This document shows positions 25,001-36,439 of a stretch of DNA of 64,000 nt, piece after piece (the first letter of the stretch is position 1; every line of letters begins with the position of its first letter). The translations under genes were made by a program, and so were the position numbers. The notes under the pieces were generated by a model that was not told the origin of the DNA, did not search any database, and saw nothing but the letters and a program-made list of their open reading frames with translations. The stretch spans positions 81,246 to 145,245 of the forward strand of contig JAODTK010005759.1 of NCBI GenBank assembly GCA_026419785.1, read 5' to 3'. The DNA comes from Sclerodactyla briareus (lineage: Eukaryota; Echinodermata; Holothuroidea; Dendrochirotida; Sclerodactylidae).

Positions 25001-25440
25001 ACGTTCCGTGAAAACCAACATTGGGTAATATCACCATCCATAACTCGTGTCCCTTCGTTCAGTGAGCGATTTTCACTCGAAGAGGCGCATTAAAAGACGC
25101 AACCAGGAGCGCAATTTTTTTTTTTTAACATGAGCACCGTTATTTACGGCTGTGATATATCACTCACGAGTGTGATTTGCAGAAATGCAGTATTTCCTGT
25201 GAAGTGAACCCTTGAAGTCAAAATAGTATATACAGTCAAGACCGTGGGTCAGCATGTATGTGACTCTCCCTGCTGGATGAAGCTCATGCTTGGTTTTTGG
25301 CATGTTAAAATTACCAGCGGTCTGGAAACTTTGGAACCGTAAGTCCAAATGATTAGTTTAATCAAGTAAAGCTCAGTTTGCAGTTCCTCTTGGGATAGAA
25401 GAACCCTATTCTTTTTACTGATAGTTTGGGGTCTTTCTTG
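22060..25440. other. Unassigned DNA, no supported gene
   Basis: About 3.4 kb without a recognisable domain. The longest open frame (22714-23052, 112 codons, plus) is fairly hydrophobic and unknown to me. No low-complexity tract longer than about 12 bases is seen apart from a T run at 25114-25125. It may be intronic or intergenic. Confidence 0.35.
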
Positions 25441-25459
25441 GTCACCGGTATTCATTTTC

Positions 25460-25950
25460 GTCTCGCCTGAACTTTTGTTCAAGGAGAGACTAGTGGTCAC
25501 TTTGTTTTGTTGTGTCTGTCTGTCTGTCTGTCTGTCCGTCCGTATGTGCGGTTAGATATCTCCTGAACCGTGGAAGCCATCATGCTGGGACCTTCTTGTT
25601 GAAGTTGGCGGGTGAGTTGCAGATGTGAATCCACTTTTCGTCCCAAATGACCATTCCATTTGCAAAATTTGCCATATTTGAGAAATGGCCCGAAATCTTG
25701 TGTACACGATATCTCTTGATCGGTAGATGCTTTGGGGATGCCGTTCAACGGTATAACCACTATGAAGAGTACACGAATCGATCAGATTCCTGTCATGATA
25801 TATGCTAATTGAGTAGTCTAATTTCATAATTTTCTGCGATTTTTTGAGTTTGTTTGATTTGTTGCCGAAACTTGGGAGATGGTTTATCTATAGTCCCCAT
25901 GATTTGACAGTAGGTACAGGGCCCCCAGAGGGTCCTTTAATGTTACTGTC
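25460..25950. repeat. Leader of an AGGTCA-rich repeat with (TGTC)n tract
   Basis: GCCTGAACTTTTGTTCAAGG and GAGAGAC(T)AGTGGTCACTTTG start this segment, and a close copy (CGCCCGAACTTTGTTCAAAG, GGTCACTTTGG) appears at about 28117-28160, after the tandem array, so the array is bracketed by direct repeats of this motif. TGTC units (5-6 copies) and a GATATCTCCTGAACCGTGGA block follow at 25514-25577. The block order (CTGTCTGTC, a please-note-free response-like sequence, GGGACCTTCTTGTTGAAG) is non-coding. Class unknown. Confidence 0.55.
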
Positions 25951-28130
25951 TGTCCCTTCAGGTCACTGAAGGGTCAGAAACTGTTTTCTGGCCCTAATCA
26001 GAGAATTGAATCCGTGAAGGCTGAAGTTTCACCATTGTGATATAATTGTTGACCTGCATTGTGTGCCCTCTGCCCTCAATTTTACCTCTGTCGGGGGGGT
26101 CATGTGGTAAAGGTTGATTCTTGGAATAATGTGCTTTTAAGAGGTACGGGCAAAAATATAGAAACTGTTGATTTTAGGGTATGTGATAGACCTTTGGTGG
26201 CCTTTATGGAGAGCCACTCCCGCTTCGATCGACACTTACTTTGGAATTTACAAGGGGCCAAAGTTAATTTAATATCTTTTTCGCTCATCCTTGGGCGTGT
26301 CATATGAATGCAAATGCTTTTTAGGATATGAATCACATTGAGAGTAACACTTTTTATACAAACCCCCATGCATGAAGGTCATCCAAGGTCAAGTAGGGGC
26401 AAAAACTGATTTTAGTACTTTTTGGGCATAGCACTGGGCATGTTCATCAAATGCAAATGCTCCTGGAGTGGATGTCCACTGGAGAGTTACAATTTTCATA
26501 AAAAATGCCATGTCCCCTTAAGGTCAATTAGGGGTAATAAACTGTTTTTTGGCCATAATCGAGATTGAATATCTGTGAAGGCTGGAAGGTTCACCTTGTG
26601 ATATAAGTGTTGAACTGCATGTGTGTGACCGCTGACATCAATTTGCCCCTCTGTCGGGTGTCATGTTGTTAAAGGTTTGCTTCTTGAATAAATGTGCTTA
26701 TTTTAGAGTTACGGCAAAAAAATAGACACTGGTTATTTTTGGATATGGTAGACCTTGTGTGCTTCATGGAGGAACCAACTCCCGCTTCGATCGGGTGCAT
26801 ACTTTGGTAGTTTACCAGGGGTCAGAGTTCGAATTTATACCTTTTTCGCATAAACATTGGGCGTGTTCATTTGGATTTCAATATGCTTCTAGGAGTGGAT
26901 GCTCACCATGGAGAGTAACAATTCTTTTTTGATAAAAACCGCCATGTCATTTGAAGGCCTCAAAGGTCACGTAGGGGTCAAAACTGATTTTAGTACTTTT
27001 TATGCATAGCACTGGCTGCCATCAGAATGCACAATGCCTAGGAGTGGATGTATCACATAGAGACCTTACATTTTCATAAAACCTGCCATGTCATTAAAGG
27101 TCCCTAAGGGGTCAAAACGGTTTTTCTGCACATAATCGGAGAATTGAATATCTGTGAAGGCTGGAAGGTTCACCATCGTTATATAATTGTTGACCTGCTG
27201 TGTGTGACCTCCGCCTCATTTGACCCTGTGGTGGTCATGTGGTTAAGGTTGAGTCTTGAATAATGTGCTATTTAAGGAGTTACGGGCAGGAAAATGGAAA
27301 CTGGTTATTTTTGGATATGTGATAGACCTGGTTGCTTCTTGGCGGAACCAATTCCCGCTTCATCGGACGCATACTTTGGTAATTACAAGGGGTCAAGTTT
27401 AATTTAATACTTTTTCCGCACATAACATTGGGCTTGTTCATTGTAATGCAATATGCTTCCTAGAGTTGATGCATCACATGGAGATACCAATTTTCATAAA
27501 ACCCCATGTCATTGAAGTCACCAAAGGTCACGTAGGGGTAAAAAACTGATTTTTTAGTACTTTTTGGCAATAGCACCTCGCCTGTTCTCAGAATGCAAAA
27601 TGCTCCTAGAGTGGATGTATCACAAGGATAGTACATTTTCATAAAAACTGCCATGTCATTCAATGTCCTTGGGGTCAACTGTTTTGGGTATAATCAGAGA
27701 ATTGACTATCTGTGGAGGCTGGAAGGTTTCATTGTGATATAATTGTTGACCTGCATGTGTGTGACCCTCTGACCTCATTTGACCTCTGTCATGTGGTCTG
27801 TGTTTGAGGTTTAGTCTTGAATAAAGTGCTATTTAAGGAGTTACAGGCCAAAACATAAAACTGGTTATTTTTGGATATGTGATAGACTCTGTGTGCTTGT
27901 ATGGATGAGACCAACTCCCGCTTAAATCGGACACTTACTTTGGTAATCACAGGGGTCAAAGTTTAATTTAAAGCTTTTTGCAATAACATTGGGCGTGTTC
28001 TTGGAATGCAATATGCTTCAGGAGTGGATTGCCTCCATGGAGTGTAACAATGTTTATAAAGCCGCCTGTCAATTGAAGGTCATCAAAGGTCATAGGGGTT
28101 CAATCTGATTTTTGTTCGCCCGAACTTTGT
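25950..28130 (+). repeat. ~565-bp tandem repeat, four copies, with AGGTCA direct repeats
   Basis: GTGAAGGCTG followed by TTCACCATTGTGATATAATT recurs near 26013, 26573, 27155 and 27712, and ACTTTGGTAATTTACAAGG recurs near 26238, 26800, 27372 and 27932, so the period is about 557-582. Each unit has a block of AGGTCA hexamers. Two are clean direct repeats with 4-base spacers (26376-26391 and 28077-28092). Copies are 80-90 percent alike by eye, with indels. An inverted partial copy lies at 46600-46960. No open frame crosses the units. Confidence 0.8.
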
Positions 28131-28197
28131 TCAAAGAGAGACATATGGTCACTTTGGTCAGGTTACCCCTGCTGTAGCTCTGGTGTGTGAGATAAGC

Positions 28198-28245
28198 AGG
28201 GGGGGGGTGGTGTGGGGGGGTGTGGGGTGTGGGGGGTGGGGGGAG
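28198..28245. repeat. G-rich tract (GGGGTGTGG-type)
   Basis: About 45 bases made only of G and T apart from the ends, with five or more G runs. Quadruplex-capable on the plus strand. Confidence 0.85.
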
Positions 28246-28249
28246 TAAC

Positions 28250-28990
28250 TCCCTTGGGAGGGCTGTTATTAAATGGAATCTTATGGGTGACCTTGAGGAT
28301 ATCAGACAAACTTTATTAGATAGGACCAGTTTTCACTTGACTGTTGTCTACGCTTTAGTCCTCGCAAAAATGTTAACATTGAATCAGTTCACTAGGGTTT
28401 ATGCAGTGTGTAATAATTGTTCATTCATGCCAATGTTCAAGTTTGTTGATCCAATGAAATGTATTAAGTTTGGTCACAATTGTCCTGAGATGTGAACTGA
28501 AATGGTCACAGAAAGTTGATTATTTTCTAATTTGCATAATTTAGGCAGTCTTAGTCCATTCCCAAAACTTATATGGTAGACATTGGCAATAATCCATTCC
28601 TTATGATTTGAAATTGGTCACTACTTAGTGTGTGTTTTGGTCAAATGCTAATACAAATCTTAAAGCACTCATTAATGCCTTGTAAATTGTTCGCATGGTG
28701 ACTAATAGATGAAAACATTGATCGCCTAACAGTGAGACCCTGGGGCGATCGCCTCTTTTATTCCTGGATGGATCAGCCCAATCATATGTGGGAATTCCCT
28801 ATATGAGTAGTAACATGACTCTTATAAGATGGGATTCAAAGGTGTTCCTCCTCTTTGGACAAATTATCATTTCAGGTGCCCTCAGAAAAATTTGTGCAAT
28901 ATAGCCATCTAAAACACCCACTCTTTCTTCCATGTTGAATGAGGGTAGAGATTTTAATGATGCGGTTTTAGGCTGGACTGTTTCTCACAT
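28250..28990. other. Unassigned DNA
   Basis: A 91-codon plus-strand open frame (28220-28495) begins inside the G tract and is not recognisable. No tRNA, domain or splice pair can be supported. Confidence 0.35.
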
Positions 28991-28995
28991 GGTAA

Positions 28996-29015
28996 CCCCC
29001 CCCCCCCCCCCCCCC
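28996..29015. repeat. Poly-C tract (C20)
   Basis: Twenty consecutive C residues, about 200 bases before the 33-G run, so opposite-strand G tracts flank a short segment. Confidence 0.9.
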
Positions 29016-29213
29016 AAAGGCAAACCACAGGCTTGCTCCACTCAGACTGACAAATTGAGAGTCGTTAAGTCTTGGGCACTGAATATCGTGCCTTATTAAA
29101 TCACATTTAACACGCAACCTCCCCAAGTCCATCAGCAGGTCCGTTGCTCTGTGTGCCGAAGAGGCTCTCAATATTCGGTATGTGGGCTCAGTTTGCTGCC
29201 CTGTGATGTGTAA

Positions 29214-29214
<1 letters not shown>

Positions 29215-29247
<33 letters not shown>
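29215..29247. repeat. Poly-G tract (G33)
   Basis: Thirty-three uninterrupted G residues, the longest homopolymer in the window. Length in such tracts is unreliable in any read technology. Confidence 0.95.
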
Positions 29248-29249
<2 letters not shown>

Positions 29250-29250
<1 letters not shown>

Positions 29251-29400
29251 GTGATGTATTCCTCAAGCCTCTGTGACTCTCTACTTCAGACATTTTAAGT
29301 GTATAGTTAGGACTTATTGTTTAAATATTTGATTTGTTGTAAGCATCAAAGCAGTCTTTGCCTGCTTCAGCGCTATATAAATACCGTATTCTAAGGGACC
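29250..29400 (+). mobile_element. Possible CR1/L2 3' end fragment
   Basis: CTTCAGCGCTATATAAATACC at about 29369-29389 resembles the GCGCTATATAAAT-type 3' end seen in many CR1/L2 elements (compare GCGCTATTAAGAACTTTATT at 48086 in this window). No coding part is seen. Weak support. Confidence 0.3.
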
Positions 29401-32340
29401 CTGTATACTGAAGGTCAACGCCACTAAACATTTACTTTCGCAGTCCCTGTAACAAGGAACCATGCATATTTGGAATCTGAATATTAAACTATGTATTGAA
29501 GAAGTATTTCATTCATTTTCAGCTATTAACAGGCCAGTTTGCAACCCCCGACTTGGCGTGTCTGATAAGGGCCTTTGCCTCATTCCTTCCATAATGCCCC
29601 AATTTGTAATTTTTTTTCTCTCAAAATAACTTCAATAATTAACTTGTGAGGGTGGGGCTCTGTATCTATGATACATATGTCCATATGACTTTAAGTGTAG
29701 TACGTGATTAAAGTAAGAAGACGTGTAGTGGGGTTGTAAGGTAGTGCAGAGCAAGTTGAGTTAGATGACTTTGGTGAATGATCAACTTGCGATGTATTAC
29801 ATGCTCCTAAACTCGAAACCATTACTATGAAGTAATTCCAGTGGCTGGCCAACCATAGCCATTCTGTAGTGAACTGAACAGAGAGGAACTATTGGAAAAA
29901 TTGTTGGACGATTTGAGTTTCAGCCAATGTGAGCGAGAAATAAATGTATATGTACGTGAGAGAACCACACGAACCTAGATAATATAAGGAGCTGCCATCT
30001 GAATGAAGTAAGGCATCAACTGCGGTCAGTGTTCAACTATTTTACGCATCATTCAACTACAGATATTGGAGCTCAAAAAGAAAAAAAATCGGCTGCCAGG
30101 TAGGCCGAGTGATTGGTTAATTTTGGTTGGGCGCAAGATCTTCTTCTACCCATCATGTTGTCAGTAATTCTGGGCTGGCTGGTGTGTCCAGCTACCCCCT
30201 CAGCTGTGTGAGAATCGTACCTGGTGTTTGCACCAGGAAAGGAATTGCTGGTCAGCATCAGGCGGCAATGCCCTTGATACACATATTGGAGGAACGATAC
30301 AGTAGAGGACTTAGCTACACAAAAATCTCTCTGTTAAAAATCTGTCGTGATCCACGAGATGTTGGAATTATACATTGAAATAGCATCGAAGAGAAATATC
30401 ACGTTGTGCGAGGTGGAAATTCTTGCCATGGACAGTGCGGGACGTAATCTACGCAGGAGGAAGACCAAACTCCACCAGGGATGTGAATGTAGAGCGAAGT
30501 TACTCATCCCATACAGCATGCATTACATAAAGGAAAGCTAGTAGAATGTACGTTATAAGTACTGTGTGATTCCGCTGTGGTGCTGCTTCGATGACAGGTG
30601 TGCATGCTTTTTTTAAACATTCTTGGTACAGTTCATGTGACTGAGAAGTGATCGTTTTGCATGGGCTTGTTTTTTTTATAAGGTATGGGAACCGTTAAGT
30701 TGAGCTGCCCCCCACCCTTCCCAGCGAAACCCCCCCCCCCCCCCCTCCCGCTGAAACCCTGGAGAACACTGGGTTGTCAAGATACTGACATTTTTGACCT
30801 ATGGATGGTTGTCGAGTTGTCTGGTGCAGTAGTGACAAGCCAGGGCATAAAATGACGCTTCAAAGTCCATGTTTTTCGGTTTCGATCGTTTCCTTTATAT
30901 TACAGGGTAGGAAAAATGTACACAATAAATAATCTTGCATATATTTTGTACATAAAATATTTTCCTCTATCATAATAACTTACATCTGATATATGAAGTA
31001 GATCAGGCAAATATTTACACTTTATTATTATTCGATGTGGTAACTCTGGAATAAAGAATTACATCTGTGGACCCAGTTAACCAGGAAGAATTGTTGAACC
31101 CTGCGACGTCTTGGCTCCACAAATCGGGTGGAGTTAGCACGAGGGACTGCAGGCCCATCATGGCTCGGATAGTTGATAGTTATAAGTTAGCTTTCCTGAT
31201 AGCTTATCATCTCGGAGACCGTGGATAATCTGTCGTTATGAATAATAGGTGATGAGTCAAATCTATTACAGTGAAATCATTCAAATTTAGGTTTATGTCG
31301 TTTGTCATTAATATCTACATCTGGTAACGAAGCAATATTTCGTACATTGGAACATATGTGTTGTGTCCCTGTTTCATGAAGCATAGAGGAATGTTGTCAG
31401 AAGTGAGGGTATGCTGACTGATTCCAGAGTACTGTGCGCCATGATTCCGGAAGCTTGTGGCATTTGTTGTATGAGTTCGAGCATTTACTGAAATGCTAAT
31501 TTAATTCGAAAACACGAGAAATTCTTCAAAATTTAATACCTGATCCATTTTTATTGTGTCATCAGCACATGTTCGAGATAACCTAAAATCTTGGTATACT
31601 GGTAATTTGGACGTAGGAATGGAAATGTCCTCTGTAAATGTACAGTTGCAATTTCAAAATACAGGGAGCGTGTTGATTGGCTGGCTCTTAAATATGACAG
31701 TCCAGAGCGGTGATTATTCATTGGTTATTCATTGGTGTTATGACTTAATGGTGTCCAGGGAATAATTTGATAGATTTCCTGGAATTTAGCTGGCGGACGC
31801 ACTTGTTTTACAAAGGTTAATCGCGAGCCAGGTGTCACACCGTTAAGTTAAACCTATGGACAGGGACGGCATGAGACATTTTCACAAACTGACAAATGTG
31901 CACTGCTGTGCTGTACTCTAAAATGGTGATAGGTATAAATAATAGGCAAAAAAGGGGATTACTGCGGTTTATTCAGGGAACGACGTGAATACCAGACTGG
32001 TACCGATGTGTACCAACTACCATATTCACCGAAACAGAACAAGATTTGCATAGTCCATGCGGGGTGGGAAAGTTGAATAGATGAAACAGATTGCGAGAAG
32101 TATGAGGGTACTGTAGTCAGCAAATGTAAACATGTTGGAAAATTAGAGCAGCCTTGTTCTATATGTGCGGCAGCTGTAGTTCAGAGAGGCCCATGTGCCT
32201 GTTAGGTTCCACCTTTGCACCCATCTGGCAAAACCAACCTTGACAAATAGAAGTAAAGTGAACCTGACTAAAGATCTGGAACAAAGTTTCTGTCAAGGAT
32301 TGGGTCATTCTGATGTGAATATAAGAGGGCCTCATTTTCC
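29400..32340. other. Unassigned DNA with one tRNA-Ser-like patch
   Basis: Nearly 3 kb with no recognisable domain. AGGCCGAGTGATTGGTTAA at about 30102-30120 resembles the D-arm/A box of a serine tRNA, but I find no good B box at the right distance, so I do not call a tRNA. A C-rich run lies at 30730-30746. Open frames stay below 85 codons and are unrecognised. Confidence 0.35.
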
Positions 32341-32369
32341 GTCTCTTGAGTGTCCCTTTGCACAGGCTT

Positions 32370-32495
32370 AGGGGGCAGGTCTCTCTTCCAGGTTGTGACT
32401 CAGAGCTCCCAGGTTGGCAGAGATGTCTCTATCTTCTTGGTTGTCTTTTGTGGCGCGTTCTCGCATCTCCGAAAGTCCGCGGCAATGTCTTCAAT
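32370..32495 (-). CDS. Candidate coding exon, coiled-coil-like (minus strand)
   Basis: On the minus strand a strong acceptor-like sequence (pyrimidine tract, then TATTTACCAG) ends at 32496. The following sequence reads IEDIAADFRR in one frame and, after a one-base shift near 32466, MRERATKDNQEDRD and ISANLGALSHNLEERPAP, then a stop. The charge pattern and heptad-like leucines look like a helical or coiled-coil protein. The shift could be sequencing error or mutation. No donor with GT fits, so this may be a terminal exon. I do not recognise the protein. The plus-strand frame over it is a shadow. Not proven. Confidence 0.3.
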
Positions 32496-32814
32496 CTGGT
32501 AAATAGGAACCAAAAACAGAGAGAACAAAAAATGACTCGAGGGCCGATCAAAAGGTCGTTTTGTTCCTTTGCAATACAAGTAAAAGCAAGAAAACAATCT
32601 AGCACTACCTTTCTGCACAGAGGAGTTTGACCATGTCATCAGTGCGACAATATCTCAATTTCCCCTCTAGACACATATGTATGATAACCCATGACCTACA
32701 TTACAAGGGATGACACATGTACTATCCTCTATATCTGGTATCTGTCACTAGTCGTGAGGTAAGTTCCACATGTACCCACGCCCACACACACAGACAGGTG
32801 CGTTCTCTATGTCA

Positions 32815-35800
32815 TATCAGGAAGGCCCTGTATGACAGGCTCTTATATATTATGGACCATTGATACATATATACCCCGGACAGGACATGGTGTTCAGACC
32901 CCGGGTAGCATGGGGTACCCCTGTCTATATTTGTTACCCCTATCAGAAACCTTAAGGCGGGGACTCTGAAAGGCAGGCTCCTATAGCTCATAGACCCTAT
33001 CATGGACCCTGTCATTGACCAGGTTGTAGCCCCTGGACAGACATGGTTCAGACCAGGGGTATACACTGGGGGAAAGCTGTCTATATTGTTAACATTATCA
33101 GACCCTAAGGAGGACCCTGTCAGGACAGGCTCCTATATCTCCTGGAACCATATCATGGACCTGTCATGGTACATATGTCCCCCTGGACGAACATTGTTCA
33201 GGCCATGGGTACACACGGGGGTACCCCTGTCTATATTGTTATGCCTATCAGACCCTTAAGGAGACCCCATGTCAGCAGGCTCCTATATCTCATGGACCAT
33301 ATCATGGACCCTGTCATTGACCAGTTTTTACACCTACAAAAAACAAAAAAAACCCATCCTGTGGATAGACAATGGTTCAGACCAGGTAGATAATGGGGTT
33401 ACCCCTGTCTATAGTTTTGTTCTCAGACCCTTAAGGAGACCCCTGGTCAAGACAGGCTCCTATTTCCCAGATATACTTATCATGACCCTGTTCACAATTT
33501 GACGTATTTCCCACCCCTGGATAGCATGGTTCAGACCAAGGGTATAACACGGGGGTACCCTAAAAACCCCTGTCTATATTTGTTACCCCCCTATCAGAGC
33601 CCTTAAGGGACTGTCAGGCAGGCTCCTAGCGCATAGACGAGAAGACCCTTATATGGATCATGACCCGTCATTGGTTAGCCTAATACCGCCCTGGACAGAG
33701 CATGGTTTCACAGGGCCAGGGGTACAAACTGGGGGTTTTACCCTGTCTATATTTGTTATGATGCTTCAGACCCTTAAGGAAAAACCCTTTCAGGCAGCGC
33801 CTCATCGCTCATAGACCATATCATGGGACCGTCAGTGGTAGCATATATCCCCCTGGACAGACATGGTTCAGGCCAGGGGTACACACTGGGGTACCCCTGT
33901 CTATATTGTTATGCCTATCAGACCCTTAAGGAGACCCTGTCAAGGCAGGCTCCTATAGCTCATAGACCCTATCATGGACCCTGTCATTGGTAGCATATAT
34001 ACCCCTGGACAGACATGGTTCAGACCAGGGGTATACACTGGGGTACCCCTGTCTATATTTGTTATGCCTATCAGACCCTTAAGGAGACCCTGTCAAGGCA
34101 GGCTCCTATAGCTCATAGACCCTATCATGGACCCTGTCATTGGTAGCATATATACCCCTGGACAGACATGGTTCAGACCAGGGGTATACACTGGGGTACC
34201 CCTGTCTATATTTGTTATGCCTATCAGACCCTTAAGGAGACTGTCAAGGCAGGCTCCTATAGCTCATAGACCCTATCATGGACCCTGTCATTGGTAGCAT
34301 ATATACCCCTGGACAGACATGGTTCAGACCAGGGGTATACACTGGGGTACCCCTGTCTATATTTGTTATGCCTATCAGACCCTTAAGGAGACTGTCAAGG
34401 CAGGCTCCTATAGCTCATAGACCCTATCATGGACCCTGTCATTGGTAGCATATATACCCCTGGACAGACATGGTTCAGACCAGGGGTATACACTGGGGTA
34501 CCCCTGTCTATATTTGTTATGCCTATCAGACCCTTAAGGAGACTGTCAAGGCAGGCTCCTATAGCTCATAGACCCTATCATGGACCCTGTCATTGGTAGC
34601 ATATATACCCCTGGACAGACATGGTTCAGACCAGGGGTATACACTGGGGTACCCCTGTCTATATTTGTTATGCCTATCAGACCCTTAAGGAGACTGTCAA
34701 GGCAGGCTCCTATAGCTCATAGACCCTATCATGGACCCTGTCATTGGTAGCATATATACCCCTGGACAGACATGGTTCAGACCAGGGGTATACACTGGGG
34801 TACCCCTGTCTATATTTGTTATGCCTATCAGACCCTTAAGGAGACTGTCAAGGCAGGCTCCTATAGCTCATAGACCCTATCATGGACCCTGTCATTGGTA
34901 GCATATATACCCCTGGACAGACATGGTTCAGACCAGGGGTATACACTGGGGTACCCCTGTCTATATTTGTTATGCCTATCAGACCCTTAAGGAGACTGTC
35001 AAGGCAGGCTCCTATAGCTCATAGACCCTATCATGGACCCTGTCATTGGTAGCATATATACCCCTGGACAGACATGGTTCAGACCAGGGGTATACACTGG
35101 GGTACCCCTGTCTATATTTGTTATGCCTATCAGACCCTTAAGGAGACTGTCAAGGCAGGCTCCTATAGCTCATAGACCCTATCATGGACCCTGTCATTGG
35201 TAGCATATATACCCCTGGACAGACATGGTTCAGACCAGGGGTATACACTGGGGTACCCCTGTCTATATTTGTTATGCCTATCAGACCCTTAAGGAGACTG
35301 TCAAGGCAGGCTCCTATAGCTCATAGACCCTATCATGGACCCTGTCATTGGTAGCATATATACCCCTGGACAGACATGGTTCAGACCAGGGGTATACACT
35401 GGGGTACCCCTGTCTATATTTGTTATGCCTATCAGACCCTTAAGGAGACTGTCAAGGCAGGCTCCTATAGCTCATAGACCCTATCATGGACCCTGTCATT
35501 GGTAGCATATATACCCCTGGACAGACATGGTTCAGACCAGGGGTATACACTGGGGTACCCCTGTCTATATTTGTTATGCCTATCAGACCCTTAAGGAGAC
35601 TGTCAAGGCAGGCTCCTATAGCTCATAGACCCTATCATGGACCCTGTCATTGGTAGCATATATACCCCTGGACAGACATGGTTCAGACCAGGGGTATACA
35701 CTGGGGTACCCCTGTCTATATTTGTTATGCCTATCAGACCCTTAAGGAGACTGTCAAGGCAGGCTCCTATAGCTCATAGACCCTATCATGGACCCTGTCA

Positions 35801-36275
35801 TTGGTAGCATATATACCCCTGGACAGACATGGTTCAGACCAGGGGTATACACTGGGGTACCCCTGTCTATATTTGTTATGCCTATCAGACCCTTAAGGAG
35901 ACCCTGTCAAGGCAGGCTCCTATAGCTCATAGACCCTATCATGGACCCTGTCATTGGTAGCATATATACCCCTGGACAGAACCATGTCTATCCCAGGGGT
36001 GTGAACCTGTCCCTATCTATAGGTCATCATATGTCTATCATTCTTTTTTTTTTTTTTCCCCAACAGATTGATGGAGACCTGTCTGAACAGGAATCTTATA
36101 CTACAGACCCACTGCGACCATTAATTGAAAGGGTATATACCCCCGGGACAGACAGGTTCAGACCATGTCGGAGATACCCACTGGGGTACCCCTGTCATTG
36201 GACAGAATCTATACCTCACCAAATACCATTAGGATTTCCTTCATTGAAAGAGTATACACTCCTCATTAGACTTGG
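32815..36275 (+). repeat. 151-bp satellite array
   Basis: Tandem array. GGGTACCCCTG recurs at 34041, 34194, 34345, 34496 and so on to 35855. From 34194 to 35855 eleven successive periods are exactly 151 bases and the copies look identical. Copies at both ends (32815-34000 and after 35900) are diverged and vary in length by several bases; two inner edge copies have a two-base longer GAGACCCTGTC where the core has GAGACTGTC. Each unit has an inverted repeat, TATACCCCTGG with CCAGGGGTATA around a 16-base loop, plus the palindrome GGGGTACCCC. No frame stays open. Confidence 0.95.
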
Positions 36276-36439
36276 GTGAAAAAAAGGTATAAATAACTTG
36301 TTACCCTGTCTCTACCTGTGCTCCGATATCTCGTAAGTTCCTACCAATATGGAGTGATTTTACAGACCACATCATTTTTTATCTGCCGCTCTAAACAGGA
36401 CAAGTTGTGGGTTTCTGAGCTAATTCCTCAGGGTCACTG

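Noticed and set aside
30100-30170. Serine-tRNA-like D-arm
   Set aside because: No B box or acceptor stem at the right distance.
34000-35900. CRISPR-like array of direct repeats
   Set aside because: The whole 151-bp unit is repeated with no unique spacers, and the window is eukaryotic.
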